Below are positions 51,566-59,702 of a stretch of DNA of 64,000 nucleotides, piece after piece (positions within the stretch are counted from its first letter, which is position 1; every line of letters starts with the position of its first letter). Under the pieces are notes generated by a model, which worked only from the letters and a program-made list of their open reading frames with translations, had not been told where the DNA came from and did not search any database. Made by a program: the position numbers and the translations under genes. Source of the stretch: Phenylobacterium sp. (GTDB lineage Bacteria; Pseudomonadota; Alphaproteobacteria; Caulobacterales; Caulobacteraceae). The stretch spans positions 124,001 to 188,000 of the forward strand of contig NZ_JAHBYD010000003.1 of the NCBI RefSeq assembly GCF_019636135.1, given 5' to 3'.

Positions 51566-52360
51566 CTAGACCGCCATTCCCAATTGGCGGCGCGCGGCCG
51601 CGTAGACTTCCTCGACGCTGATCGCGTCCAACGCCACGCGGCAGTGCGCGCAGGGCGTGTACGAGCCGCAGGCCTCGGCCCCACCGGTCAGGTTCGTGTG
51701 CGCCGCGTAGCCGGTGACCGAGGGCGGGATGAACCCGCCGAACAGCACCACGCCCTTCGTCCCCATCGCCGCGGCGCCGTGGTGCAGGCCGCCCTCCGGC
51801 CCGATGAACAGCGCCGCCTGCCCCAGGATCGCCAGCGCATCTCGGAAGCCCGCCGTGCGCACGCCGTGCGCGCCGCGCAGCGCCGGTCCGCCCTTGTCGT
51901 AGAGGAACTGCAACACGGTCAGCCCGTCCGCCGCCAGCCGGTCCACGACGGCCTGATACCGCTGCGCGCCCCAGTCCTTGTTCGGCGCCACCGACTTCCA
52001 GCTCGGCACGTAGGGCTCGATCACCACGAACCGCCGGCCGAACCGCCGGCCGGCGCGGATCTCGCCAGCGCTCAGGAACACCTCGCCGGGCTCGGCGCGG
52101 AAGTCGAGGTTCCAGACCCAGCGGCGGCGCGCCGCGTCGTTCGTGTTGTAGATCCGCTGGCCCTTGAAGTAGCCGATCCACTCCAGGTCGGGCCGGCGTT
52201 CCTCCCCCGGCCGCGCCAGGTTCGGGTTGTCCCTGAAGATCAGGTCCGAGTTCTGGTCCCAGCGGATGCGCCGCCCGTCCCCGAACGCCACCTTCCGTCG
52301 CCGCTGCGCCCAAGCCCCCCGCGCCATGCCGGTGGCCATGAGCTGGTCGCCGAGCCCCAA
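51566..52360 (-). CDS. Heptosyltransferase-like glycosyltransferase (GT9)
   Basis: The 264-residue product starts GLGDQLMATGMARGAWAQRR and has the GT9 donor-site blocks RFVVIEPYVPSWKSVAPNKD, then ALFIGPEGGLHHGAAAMGTK and GVVLFGGFIPPSVTGYAAH. It should add a sugar to a surface glycan. TTG at 52360, 5 bp after the upstream stop, is chosen; an ATG at 52339 is possible but would cut the GLGDQLM motif. A copy of the recurring palindrome lies at 51857. Confidence 0.83.
   Translation of the reverse strand: MGLGDQLMATGMARGAWAQRRRKVAFGDGRRIRWDQNSDLIFRDNPNLARPGEERRPDLEWIGYFKGQRIYNTNDAARRRWVWNLDFRAEPGEVFLSAGEIRAGRRFGRRFVVIEPYVPSWKSVAPNKDWGAQRYQAVVDRLAADGLTVLQFLYDKGGPALRGAHGVRTAGFRDALAILGQAALFIGPEGGLHHGAAAMGTKGVVLFGGFIPPSVTGYAAHTNLTGGAEACGSYTPCAHCRVALDAISVEEVYAAARRQLGMAV
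51857..51871. repeat. Prophage palindrome, exact 15-mer
   Basis: GCGCACGCCGTGCGC inside the GT9-like gene, coding GAHGVRT. Confidence 0.7.
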
Positions 52361-52364
52361 GGCG

Positions 52365-53072
52365 CTAGGCCGCCTGCCGCCGCCGTTCCGCCCGCCACTC
52401 TTCGGCGAAGGCGCAGTCCTCGTACCCGGGCATGTCGGGCAGGCCCTCGGTGAAGTGTACGACGAGTGGGTCAAGCGCCCCGTCGTTGTGGCCGACAAGG
52501 TGATTGTAGGCCGGCGACAACTCTCCGATCAGCTCGTCGGGCAGCCAGCAGAGCCGGTGCAGGTCGCGGCCCGGCGCAGTGTTGATCAGGTCGAGGCTCA
52601 GCGCCCGGTTGGCCGGGTGATCGCAGTTGATCGCCATGACGCTCGACCAGTTCTTCCGCGCATAGCGAGTCTGGACCTGGCCATCCATCTTGCCGACGGC
52701 CGGCGGGTCGTAACGGTGCTTCACGCAGTAGAGCGCCATCGCCGGGTCGAACTGGTCGAACAACGGCGCGAGATCGCCTCTCACCAGCACGTCGCCATCC
52801 ATGAAAAGCACCCACCCGCCTTTGGCGAGATGCTTCACGAGGAACCGGGCGCAGGCGTGCTCGGTCGACATCGGCGCGTCGGAGATCACGTCCCAGAGAC
52901 GCCCATCGCGCCGCTCGGTCGGGCGGCGGTAGAGCCCTCTGGCCTGCACGTCGTCCAGCACCAGTGCGTGGCTTGGGATGAACTCGGACAGGTGGCGCGA
53001 CAGGCTCGACACGGCGACCGAATAGGCCGCCGCCTCCCGCGGGTCATACCCGATGTAGATCGTCCGCTTCAC
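52365..53072 (-). CDS. Glycosyltransferase, GT8-like
   Basis: The 235-residue product starts MKRTIYIGYDPREAAAYSVA and has the metal-binding DxD motif in GGWVLFMDGDVLVRGDLAPL, then ALYCVKHRYDP and MAINCDHPANRALSLDLINT. This is the GT-A pattern of small phage and surface-glycan glycosyltransferases. It lies at the left end of the chain of structural-gene fragments; its start is 4 bp after the last stop of that chain. Confidence 0.82.
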   Translation of the reverse strand: MKRTIYIGYDPREAAAYSVAVSSLSRHLSEFIPSHALVLDDVQARGLYRRPTERRDGRLWDVISDAPMSTEHACARFLVKHLAKGGWVLFMDGDVLVRGDLAPLFDQFDPAMALYCVKHRYDPPAVGKMDGQVQTRYARKNWSSVMAINCDHPANRALSLDLINTAPGRDLHRLCWLPDELIGELSPAYNHLVGHNDGALDPLVVHFTEGLPDMPGYEDCAFAEEWRAERRRQAA

Positions 53073-53076
53073 GTGA

Positions 53077-53400
53077 TCAGAGGCCCCAGGCCTGGAGGGT
53101 TTCGGCGACGCCCGCCTTGCGGAAGCCGCGGATGTCGCTGTGCGGGGAGGCGTTCACGACCTCGTTCGGCTTGCGCAGGACCGGCGAGAACGCCGGGCTC
53201 TCGACCTCGCTCCAGATCGTCCCGTCCGGTGACTGCTGCATCAGCCGGCAGCGGAGCTTGGCGATGTCGCCCGAGATGAGCGAGATGCAGCGGAAGAGCA
53301 CCGGGTTGGAGGCGGCCGTCGTGAGAGACACCGGCTCGACGTTGCGCTGCCACGCGCCGGCGAACGCCTCGCGGACCAAAGGCCACCATCCCCGGATAGG
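53077..53400 (-). pseudogene. Portal protein N-terminal fragment joined to an unknown C-terminus
   Basis: PIRGWWPLVREAFAGAWQRN, then LFRCISLISGDIAKLRCRLM and SPAFSPVLRKPN, match the start of HK97-type portal proteins. After KPN, near 53165, the portal sequence breaks off and EVVNASPHSDIRGFRKAGVA, then ETLQAWGL, ends an unidentified protein. Only about 80 of some 400 portal residues are present. Confidence 0.75.
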
Positions 53401-53701
53401 CCCGCTGGCCAAGCGCGTTCTCCATCATCGAGATCGCCAGGGCCTGCTGCTGGGTCATGATCCATGCGGCGTCGCCGAGCGACAGGTTCGAGTCGACGAA
53501 GCTGGCGAACAGCGTGAACACGTCGTCCTTCAGCGCCGCCAGGTCCGTCCCCGTCGGGTTGACCGGCGTGATGCCGTTGATGATCGAGGCCGGCGAGACG
53601 TCGTCGGCCGCCTTCGACGGATCGACGAACTGGCTGTCCATGAACTGCACGATGGCCGCCGCCAGGTCGTCGCGCGTCAGCAGTTCGGCCGCGGGCGTCG
53701 A
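53400..53701 (-). pseudogene. Internal fragment of the major capsid protein
   Basis: STPAAELLTRDDLAAAIVQF, then VDPSKAADDVSPASIINGIT and WIMTQQQALAISMMENALGQ, are the central part of an HK97-type major capsid protein, lying after the region covered by the capsid gene at 63319. It is fused in frame to the tail-tube start and changes frame at the portal junction. Confidence 0.75.
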
Positions 53702-53989
53702 GAAGCGGATGTTCCGCTGCTCACCGGACGAGATGAAATCCTGCAGCAGGCTGTCGGTCTGGCTGCCGGGGATCCAGTTCATCGGGCACGAGCCCTCGGT
53801 CCCGCGGATCAGGCCGGCGATCAGTTCCTCGCGACGTCCGCTCTGCATGTGGGTGGCGTCGACCTGGTCGACCTGGTCCGAAGCGAGGTCCTGGTCGCCG
53901 ACCTCGCCGAGGGGGATGAAGGCGTTGGGCGAGCTGCCGTCCGCGAGTTCGACGAGCGTTCCGCTGCCGATCAGGGCTTGGGTGGTCAT
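53701..53989 (-). pseudogene. Tail tube protein, N-terminal fragment
   Basis: MTTQALIGSGTLVELADGSS, then FIPLGEVGDQDLASDQVDQV, THMQSGRREELIAGLI and MNWIPGSQTDSLLQDFISSG, match the start of siphovirus tail tube proteins. About 96 residues are present before the sequence passes in frame into the capsid fragment. The ATG at 53989 follows GAGCCCTACC, a poor ribosome site. Confidence 0.78.
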
Positions 53990-54100
53990 GGTAGGGCTCC
54001 ATCAAGGGAATGGCGCGCCTCCCCCTTCTTGGTTTGGAGGGGCGGGCCGGTCCGCTTGCCCAAGGCGGGGTCAGGGCCACCGGCCTGCGAGGCCGGAATT

Positions 54101-54149
54101 GTTCCTCCCGCCGGGGGAGGTGTCGGCGCAGCCGACGGAGGGGGCTTCC
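54101..54149. repeat. CCCTCC-type palindromic unit
   Basis: GTTCCTCCCGCCGGGGGAGG, then TGTCGGCGCAGCCGACGGAG, is the inverse of the unit at 36694. It lies between the tail-tube fragment and the tail-completion gene. Confidence 0.7.
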
Positions 54150-54156
54150 GCCGCGC

Positions 54157-54540
54157 CTACCCCGCCAGGGTCTTCAACGCCGCGACGACGGCCTCGGCCG
54201 AGCCTTTCGTGCTGGCCCAGCTCTCGCCCCAGAGGTCGATCTGCACCAGCGTGTCGTTCAGGCCCGTGGCGCCCTGCATCGCGTAGTCGGGGCGCTCGCT
54301 GATCGTCGTCAGCACGCCCCGCGGGAAGGCCTGCGCCTGCGGCGCCGCGTCCCAGGACAGCCGGTCCGCCAGCATGCCGGCGACGCCCGCATCGGCGGCC
54401 AGGAAGGCCAGCAGGCTCTCCTCCAGAGCCTCCTCGTCGCCGTTCCAGACCCGGACCTCGATCAGCCGCCGGAAGTAGAGCGTCCCGGTCGCCTCATCGA
54501 CGTCCCGCCCGCCCCGCGTCGTCTCGACGAAGGCCTTCAC
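54157..54540 (-). CDS. Tail completion/terminator protein (DUF3168-like)
   Basis: The 127-residue product has LEESLLAFLAADAGVAGMLA, RLSWDAAPQAQAFPRGVLTT and TGLNDTLVQIDLWGESWAST, the pattern of DUF3168-type tail terminator proteins. The GTG at 54540 (MKAFVETTRGG) overlaps the preceding stop (GTGA). In HK97-like phages this gene sits between the gp10-type and tail-tube genes, exactly as here. Confidence 0.83.
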   Translation of the reverse strand: MKAFVETTRGGRDVDEATGTLYFRRLIEVRVWNGDEEALEESLLAFLAADAGVAGMLADRLSWDAAPQAQAFPRGVLTTISERPDYAMQGATGLNDTLVQIDLWGESWASTKGSAEAVVAALKTLAG

Positions 54541-54806
54541 CGGATCACGCCCAGGCGACGCGCCTCTGCGAGGCACTCACTCAGTTCGGCCGGCAACGCG
54601 TAGGTGAAGATCCCCTCGCCCAGGTGATGGACCCCTGGTGGCGACACCGCGATCTCGCCGTCGATGATCCGGTGCAGCTTTCGCTCCAGGACCCGGAACG
54701 CATCGCCATGACGACCGCGAAGCGCCTCGAGGACGCGTCCGAGATCGGCGATGGCGTCATGGGCGTCTGCAGTCTCCAGCGTAAGGGTGATGGAGAGGCG
54801 GGCCAT
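54537..54806 (-). CDS. Small head-tail region protein
   Basis: The 89-residue product (MARLSITLTLETADAHDAIA) is helical at the start and has DGEIAVSPPGVHHLGEGIFT. Start and stop overlap both neighbours (TGATG, GTGA). Its place in the connector block suggests a virion assembly role, but no family is recognised. Confidence 0.62.
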   Translation of the reverse strand: MARLSITLTLETADAHDAIADLGRVLEALRGRHGDAFRVLERKLHRIIDGEIAVSPPGVHHLGEGIFTYALPAELSECLAEARRLGVIR

Positions 54807-55243
54807 CAGCGCTTCGCCCGCGCCGCCGCCCGGCGCGCCGAGGCCGCGATCTCGCCGCCCAGCGTGTCGACCACGATCTGCAGCACCTGGTCCTTCGTCG
54901 CTTCCCAGGCCGGCCGGAAGTAGGGCTGCGGCGGATGGTTGATGTTGCCGAACTCCTGCTGGATCGCCTGCGGCAGCGGCCCCGGCCCGGCGAACACCTC
55001 CACGAAGCTCTCGCGCTCGTGGCTGCGCCGCTGCTCCCGCGTCAGGTTCGAGCCGACGCCGCCGCTCCGCTCCAGCGCGTGGGTATGCTCCGGCGCCCGC
55101 GCGCGCCACGCCTCGTCGAACGGCGCCAGCGCCTTGCGGCCGGTTCGCCGCAGCACGTTCTTCGCCGTGCTCAGCTTGAGCTGCCCCAGCGCCTCGTCGA
55201 GCTGCTTCAGCCCCAGCACCTCGACCTTGACGATGTCGGCCAT
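54806..55243 (-). CDS. Head-tail joining protein, HK97 gp10-like
   Basis: The 145-residue product has VEVLGLKQLDEALGQLKLST, VLRRTGRKALAPFDEAWRAR, QAIQQEFGNINHPPQPYFRP and AWEATKDQVLQIVVDTLGG. The QEFG block followed by PQPYFRPAWE is diagnostic of the HK97 gp10 family, which joins head and tail. ATG at 55243 is preferred to an earlier codon at 55270. Confidence 0.88.
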   Translation of the reverse strand: MADIVKVEVLGLKQLDEALGQLKLSTAKNVLRRTGRKALAPFDEAWRARAPEHTHALERSGGVGSNLTREQRRSHERESFVEVFAGPGPLPQAIQQEFGNINHPPQPYFRPAWEATKDQVLQIVVDTLGGEIAASARRAAARAKR

Positions 55244-55265
55244 GCCGGGCGCCCTGAAGGATTGG

Positions 55266-55412
55266 ACCACGGAACGCCCGCTGGCGCGGGCTCCACGGAA
55301 GGACCGGCTTCGCCGGTCACACGGACGTCAGGAAGCCCAACCACAACACGCCGGATACGCCGCAGCCTTCCGTGTCAGCGCGCGCCGGCGCGCGTTCCGT
55401 GTTTTCCGTGGT
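55266..55412. repeat. ACCACGGAA-ended palindromic element (inverted copy)
   Basis: The ends are ACCACGGAA (55266) and TTCCGTGGT (55412), enclosing GACCGGCTTCGCCGGTC and GCGCGCGCCGGCGCGCG hairpins. On the minus strand it aligns along most of its length with the copy inside the methyltransferase gene. It lies between the gp10-like and head-closure genes. Confidence 0.82.
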
Positions 55413-55424
55413 TCCCTGTTCCTC

Positions 55425-55757
55425 TCAGGCGGCTTTGCCGCACGTGATTTCACGCCACTCAGGACCCAGCCGCTTCACGCCCACGATCTCGAACGTCTCG
55501 TCGAAGTCGTCGTCGCGGATCCTGTCCCGCTCATTGACGTCGCCGGCGTCCTCGGTCCGCAAGATGAACCGCGTGGTCAGCGTGGCGGCCACGCCGTCGC
55601 GGCCCAGCTTTTCACCGTCCCGGACGTCGGTCCGCTTCGCGAACAGCGACGGCGCCTGCGGCGGATAGGTCACCGTCGGGTGGCCGCCGGCGTCCTTCGC
55701 CCCCGGCGTGTGCTTCAGGATCGTCACCGCCCTGGTCAGGTCCCCGGCCGAGATCAC
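55425..55757 (-). CDS. Head closure protein (phage head-tail adaptor)
   Basis: The 110-residue product has SAGDLTRAVTILKHTPGAKD, LFAKRTDVRDGEKLGRDGVA, TTRFILRTEDAGDVNERDRI and FEIVGVKRLGPEWREITCGK, the beta-rich layout of SPP1 gp16-type head closure proteins. The GTG at 55757 overlaps the preceding stop (GTGA). Confidence 0.85.
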   Translation of the reverse strand: MISAGDLTRAVTILKHTPGAKDAGGHPTVTYPPQAPSLFAKRTDVRDGEKLGRDGVAATLTTRFILRTEDAGDVNERDRIRDDDFDETFEIVGVKRLGPEWREITCGKAA

Positions 55758-56053
55758 GAGACGATCTCGTAGCAGGTGAAGGCGCCACCGACGTTCGGCG
55801 AACCGCCCGACCCGGCGCAGTAGAGGGTCACGTCCCCGTCTGGGCAGAGGTCCCCGTCCAGCGCGACCGGCCGGCCCGGCTCGAGCGGGATGCCCAGCAC
55901 CGCCGTCGCGGGCTCGTCCCCGACCCGGTACATCATCGGCAGGTCGCCGGAGTTGTTGGCCAGCACGACCGCGCGCCGCGACACGTTCGCCGGCAGGGTG
56001 AACACCTGGTTCGCCAGCGAGCCCGCATACTCGATCCACCTCCGCTGCGGCAT
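55754..56053 (-). CDS. Small beta-rich phage protein
   Basis: The 99-residue product (MPQRRWIEYAGSLANQVFTL) reads like a virion accessory domain: NVSRRAVVLANNSGDLPMMY, then GRPVALDGDLCPDGDVTLYC. No catalytic motif is seen. It is coupled to the head closure gene by GTGA. Confidence 0.62.
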   Translation of the reverse strand: MPQRRWIEYAGSLANQVFTLPANVSRRAVVLANNSGDLPMMYRVGDEPATAVLGIPLEPGRPVALDGDLCPDGDVTLYCAGSGGSPNVGGAFTCYEIVS

Positions 56054-56070
56054 GAACCGTCCCCCCTCGC

Positions 56071-56886
56071 CTACCGCAGCAGCTTCCAGAGCGTCCCGTC
56101 GACCAGCTCGCGCTCGTTGAACTGCGCGTAGGCCAGCGCCCGCGCCCAGGCCTCGCGGTCCGGGTACGCGGGCGTCTCGATCTCGCGCAGGTCGGTCTTT
56201 CCGACCAGCGCCGCAGCACTGCCCGCGGCCGCGAACACCGGGCAACCGTAGATCGCCGCCTCGACCGCGGCGTTCGAGCCGTGGGTCACGAGGCAGTGGG
56301 CGCCGGCGAGGTCCTGCCGAAGGGTCCGCGTCCGCGACGCCTGCATCTCCTTGTCGCGCCGCACGATGGGGCGGTCGGTCAGCGCCGCCAGCGCGGCGAC
56401 GGTCCGCTCGGTCCAGCCTTCGATCCCGTGGAACCGCGCGTACGTCGCCGACGGCTCCGCCACCACGATGTGGCGCCCCCCCTTCGACCACGGCCGCAGC
56501 GGCGTCGCGCAGGCCTTCCAGCGGTCCGCAGGCGCGTCGGCGACGGCCCGCATCTGGAACCCGTCCACATGCCAGCGGTAATATCCGCCGTCGCTCCCGA
56601 CCGGCAGGTCGGTGGCGAACACACGCCGGAAGTAGCCCCGATCCCAGTAGACCCAGCGCCGCGCCGCGCCGCGCCAGCGCTCGATGTAGGGCCGCAGTTC
56701 CGGCGTGCAGCCCACGACCGGCACGCGCCCGCGCACGGCGTGCGCGTCCAGCGCCTCGAAATCCCCCCGCACCACCACGCCGCCGGCCCGCGCGATCGTC
56801 GCCCCGATCCGGTTGAACAGCTCCAGCTTGAACTTCTTCAGGTGCCCCGGAACGAAGAAGGCGACGTCGGCGGGAGAGACCATCAC
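56071..56886 (-). CDS. Capsule-type glycosyltransferase-like protein
   Basis: The 271-residue product has ADVAFFVPGHLKKFKLELFN, RWVYWDRGYFRRVFATDLPV, RHIVVAEPSATYARFHG and AHCLVTHGSNAAVEAAIYGC, the last resembling the late donor-site block of KpsS/KDO-transferase-like capsule enzymes. It probably modifies a surface glycan. It overlaps the 82-residue gene by 4 bp. The recurring palindrome occurs at 56731 and codes DAHAVRG. Confidence 0.7.
   Translation of the reverse strand: MMVSPADVAFFVPGHLKKFKLELFNRIGATIARAGGVVVRGDFEALDAHAVRGRVPVVGCTPELRPYIERWRGAARRWVYWDRGYFRRVFATDLPVGSDGGYYRWHVDGFQMRAVADAPADRWKACATPLRPWSKGGRHIVVAEPSATYARFHGIEGWTERTVAALAALTDRPIVRRDKEMQASRTRTLRQDLAGAHCLVTHGSNAAVEAAIYGCPVFAAAGSAAALVGKTDLREIETPAYPDREAWARALAYAQFNERELVDGTLWKLLR
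56731..56745. repeat. Prophage palindrome, exact 15-mer
   Basis: GCGCACGGCGTGCGC inside the capsule-enzyme gene, coding DAHAVRG. Confidence 0.7.
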
Positions 56887-57131
56887 TTCGGGATCGGGGG
56901 CAGAAGCGCTGCGACCTCTCCATGCCGCTTCCGCGCCATGCGCAAGGTCTCGGCGATCACGCTGAGCACCACCAATACCACGCTACGCTCTGACGCTATG
57001 ACTCTAGCCCTTTCCTCTTCGTACTTCTCCATGGTTTCAACGAGCGCCGCCGCCCGCTCAATAAGGCTCTCGTCGTACGCGATTAGCGCCTGGGTGCGAT
57101 CTGGGGAGAGCACGGGGGTCATGATGGTCAT
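56883..57131 (-). CDS. Small coiled-coil phage protein
   Basis: The 82-residue product (MTIMTPVLSPDRTQALIAYD) has a heptad-rich helix, IERAAALVETMEKYEEERAR, and a hydrophobic stretch SVVLVVLSVIAETLRMARKR. It overlaps the capsule-enzyme gene (ATGA). Function is unknown; a small membrane protein or spanin-like part is possible. Confidence 0.5.
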   Translation of the reverse strand: MTIMTPVLSPDRTQALIAYDESLIERAAALVETMEKYEEERARVIASERSVVLVVLSVIAETLRMARKRHGEVAALLPPIPK

Positions 57132-57456
57132 GGTTTCGGTCTCATCAAGAAGGGCTTTCCAAGGCCCTGTCGCGCAGCAGCCGCGACAGCCGGGGGTTGG
57201 AAAACTCGCTGATGAACGAGCAGACGCTTTTTAGGGGATTGCTCCCCCTGGACAGCGGCGCCTCCCCCGGCCATAGAGGTCGGGTTGCGGCACGCTGCCA
57301 AGCGCGCACGCTGTGAGCGAAAGCTCACATTCGGTCGACACTAACCGCGCCAACGGGCGTCGACCTATCATCAGCCGGGCTTTCCAAGGCCCATTCCGGA
57401 CTCTGCCCTCGTTCCGTCGCCGCATCAAGCGGCGGCGACGAACGGCGTTCGCGTCC
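57132..57456. repeat. Gap with two copies of GGGCTTTCCAAGGCCC
   Basis: No convincing gene lies in these 325 bp. The sequence GGGCTTTCCAAGGCCC occurs at 57149-57164 and again near 57379-57394, about 230 bp apart in the same orientation, each followed by similar but diverged sequence. AGCGAAAGCT near 57316 is a short palindrome. The left copy lies about 20 bp before the start of the 82-residue gene, so these may be duplicated leader sequences or a scar of recombination. Confidence 0.5.
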
Positions 57457-58074
57457 CTATCGCCAGTGCGCCTTAATCCACTCCAAGTCGCCGAGCTCAT
57501 CCAACTTCGGCCGACCATGCATGTAGACCACCCGCGCGTCGCCCAGGCCGTTCGGCCGCACGTCGCACTTGTAGGAGACGACCGCGGTCGCCGAGATCTT
57601 CTCGATCAGCATGTACGGCTGGCGCCGCAGCCACTCCATGTCGTTGGTGACGCCGTCCCAATCCTCGTAGACCGACCGGAACCCGGCTGGGACCAGCGCG
57701 ATCCCGTTGCAGGGGTAGTCCTTGCCCGGCGACCTCGGCAGGGCGATGCGGTCGCCGACCGCGCACCACGCCGCCAGGTGGTCGATGTTGCCGCACACGA
57801 CCGTGTCGAGCCCCGCCACGATCAGCGGCCCGTCGATCCGGAAAGGCTCGATCATCGACGCCCAGTCCGGCGTATCGGTCGAAAGCCGCTCCTGTGTCAC
57901 CTCCGCGTCGAAGCCGTCATAGTGGCGATCCGTCAGGACCACGAAGCGGTGCGGGATCGTCAGGTTCCGCGCGAAGCCCCGCGCCAGCCGGTTCACCCAC
58001 TCCGGCGTGTAGCACCGGGACGCGGCGGCCGAGTAACGGTTCGGCGCCCAGAAACACGTCGCGACGGTCAGCAT
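57457..58074 (-). CDS. Glycosyltransferase, GT8-like
   Basis: The 205-residue product has TVATCFWAPNRYSAAASRCY, then PHRFVVLTDRHYDGFDAEVT, PLIVAGLDTVVCGNIDHLAA (the metal-binding D-x-D position reads GLDT) and GDRIALPRSPGKDYPCNGIA. It is a small GT-A enzyme of the kind found in phage glycan cassettes. The ATG overlaps the acetyltransferase stop (TGATG). Confidence 0.72.
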   Translation of the reverse strand: MLTVATCFWAPNRYSAAASRCYTPEWVNRLARGFARNLTIPHRFVVLTDRHYDGFDAEVTQERLSTDTPDWASMIEPFRIDGPLIVAGLDTVVCGNIDHLAAWCAVGDRIALPRSPGKDYPCNGIALVPAGFRSVYEDWDGVTNDMEWLRRQPYMLIEKISATAVVSYKCDVRPNGLGDARVVYMHGRPKLDELGDLEWIKAHWR

Positions 58075-58583
58075 CAGGCGACGACACGCATCCGCGGCGC
58101 GCGCGGCGCGTCGAAGTGCGGTCTGAACAGCCCGTCCCGCTGAAACAGGACACCCGCCGGAACATCGCGATCGACGACGGCGCCCGCCGCCACCGCGCAG
58201 CCCTCGCCCAGCCGCACACCCGGCAGGATGATCGCGCCCGCGCCGATCGCAACGCGATCGCGGCAGATCACCGAGAGCGCCCCGCCCGAGATCAGCGCCT
58301 CGAGGTCGAAGTCCTGCTCTCCCAGCCACGGCCACAGGTCGTTGCAGAGGATGGCGCCCGGCCCCACGAACAGGTCCGAGCCCGCCACGACACCGGGATG
58401 CACCTGGGCCCCGTGCCCGATCCGCGCCCGCGGGCCCAGGCGCGAGCCGTCGACCACGGCGCAGGCCGCGACGCTCGACATGACGCCCAGCCGCGCCCGG
58501 CGGATCACCGAGGCGAACGGCCAGACCTTCGACCCCGCGCCGACCTCGCAGTCGGCGTGTACGAGCGCCAGCGGGTGGATCAC
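58074..58583 (-). CDS. Hexapeptide-repeat acetyltransferase
   Basis: The 169-residue product is built of left-handed beta-helix hexapeptides: VHADCEVGAGSKVWPFASVI, GSRLGPRARIGHGAQVHPGV, VFVGPG-type turns and VAIGAGAIILPGVRLGEGCA. It should O- or N-acetylate a sugar. It overlaps the HNH gene by 4 bp. Confidence 0.85.
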   Translation of the reverse strand: MIHPLALVHADCEVGAGSKVWPFASVIRRARLGVMSSVAACAVVDGSRLGPRARIGHGAQVHPGVVAGSDLFVGPGAILCNDLWPWLGEQDFDLEALISGGALSVICRDRVAIGAGAIILPGVRLGEGCAVAAGAVVDRDVPAGVLFQRDGLFRPHFDAPRAPRMRVVA

Positions 58584-59182
58584 GCCGCGCCTCCCTTTAG
58601 GAGCTCCGGGTCAAACCGGTTTTTCTTCGACGCGTTGGCCCTCGGCAGGAGGTACTGCAGGTTGTTCAGGACATGCAGACCACAGACGTCGGCGCCCTGC
58701 AGCGGGATTATGTGATCCACTTCCCAGCCCGTGGGACATGCCTCATAGAAACGTCGGATCGCGGCAATGTCTGCCCAGCATGGAGTAGCCCGAAGCTTGC
58801 GCGCACGCCGCGCGGCCTCCCAGGCCCTTCGCTTCTTAGGCTCCTCGGCTCGCTGCCTGCGGGCCCTGACGCGTCCCTTCTCCAACTCGAGTTCCGCGTT
58901 TCGCGCCCTCCAGGCCTTCCGGTAGCCCGCGGACCGCTCCCTATTCTCGCTCTTCCATTGCTTCTCGTACACGCGACGATAACTCGCGTTTCGGGCGGCG
59001 CTCTTAGAAGCGCTTCGAAGGCACTGGGCCCGGCGCTCTGGCCGCTGGTGATCTTGAGCTACGCAGACTACGCACGTTCCGCTCGCCGTGTACCTCCGCG
59101 CGAGGTGACCTCGCTTACAGGTCCGACCGGTGAAGTAGTGCTTGTCGCCTGCGCGCTTCGCCTCTGAGCGACTGTCCTTCAT
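58580..59182 (-). CDS. HNH endonuclease
   Basis: The 200-residue product has a zinc-type start (RTCKRGHLARRYTASGTCVV), a long basic helix, and the HNH core CPTGWEVDHIIPLQGADVCG, then LHVLNNLQYLLPRANASK. Free-standing HNH nucleases of this kind are typical phage homing or packaging nucleases. It overlaps both neighbours by 4 bp, so it has been fitted into the glycan operon. Confidence 0.87.
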   Translation of the reverse strand: MKDSRSEAKRAGDKHYFTGRTCKRGHLARRYTASGTCVVCVAQDHQRPERRAQCLRSASKSAARNASYRRVYEKQWKSENRERSAGYRKAWRARNAELELEKGRVRARRQRAEEPKKRRAWEAARRARKLRATPCWADIAAIRRFYEACPTGWEVDHIIPLQGADVCGLHVLNNLQYLLPRANASKKNRFDPELLKGGAA

Positions 59183-59702
59183 GCCGCCACCTGCTCACCC
59201 AACCAATGAATTCTCACCCACGGCAGGTGCGTGAACCCGCTCGGGTCACGCCAGCCCGGGAACGCCACGATCCGCCCGCCCTTCGGCAGCGCCTCACCGC
59301 GCGGCCAGCCGGGCTTTTGGAAGGCGTAGACCCCGTCCGCCGGACCGAACGCGGCGGCGCCCGGCAGCTTGTGGGCGAACCACGCCTGGTCGTCGGGGAA
59401 CTTGTCGTGCGCGACGGCCGCGGCGGCCTCCAGGCTGAAGTCGCTCCACACATCCGGCCGGTAGCCGATGTCCAGCCGCCACACCGAGCCGTTGTACGGG
59501 CAAGGGTTCGAGGCGTTGACGCCGGTCAGGATGCGGAACGGCTCGTCGCCCTCGAAGAGAGGCGTCAGGTCGTCGGTGACGATGAGGTCCAGGTCGAGCA
59601 CCAGCACGCGATCGCCGGGCTCTAGACCTTGACGCTCGCACCAAGTCGGATCGAAGAGACGAAGGCGCGCGAAGCAGCCCTGAACGCTTGTGAGAGGGAC
59701 AG
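59179..59702 (-). pseudogene. Glycosyltransferase, C-terminal fragment
   Basis: The open frame reads, from its upstream end, PLTSVQGCFARLRLFDPTWC, ERQGLEPGDRVLVLDLDLIV, DDLTPLFEGDEPFRILTGVN and later WRLDIGYRPDVWSDFS. It is a GT-A enzyme without start codon, and its missing N-terminus is the fragment at 50045-50185. The break lies at the recurring palindrome near 59703. Confidence 0.78.
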
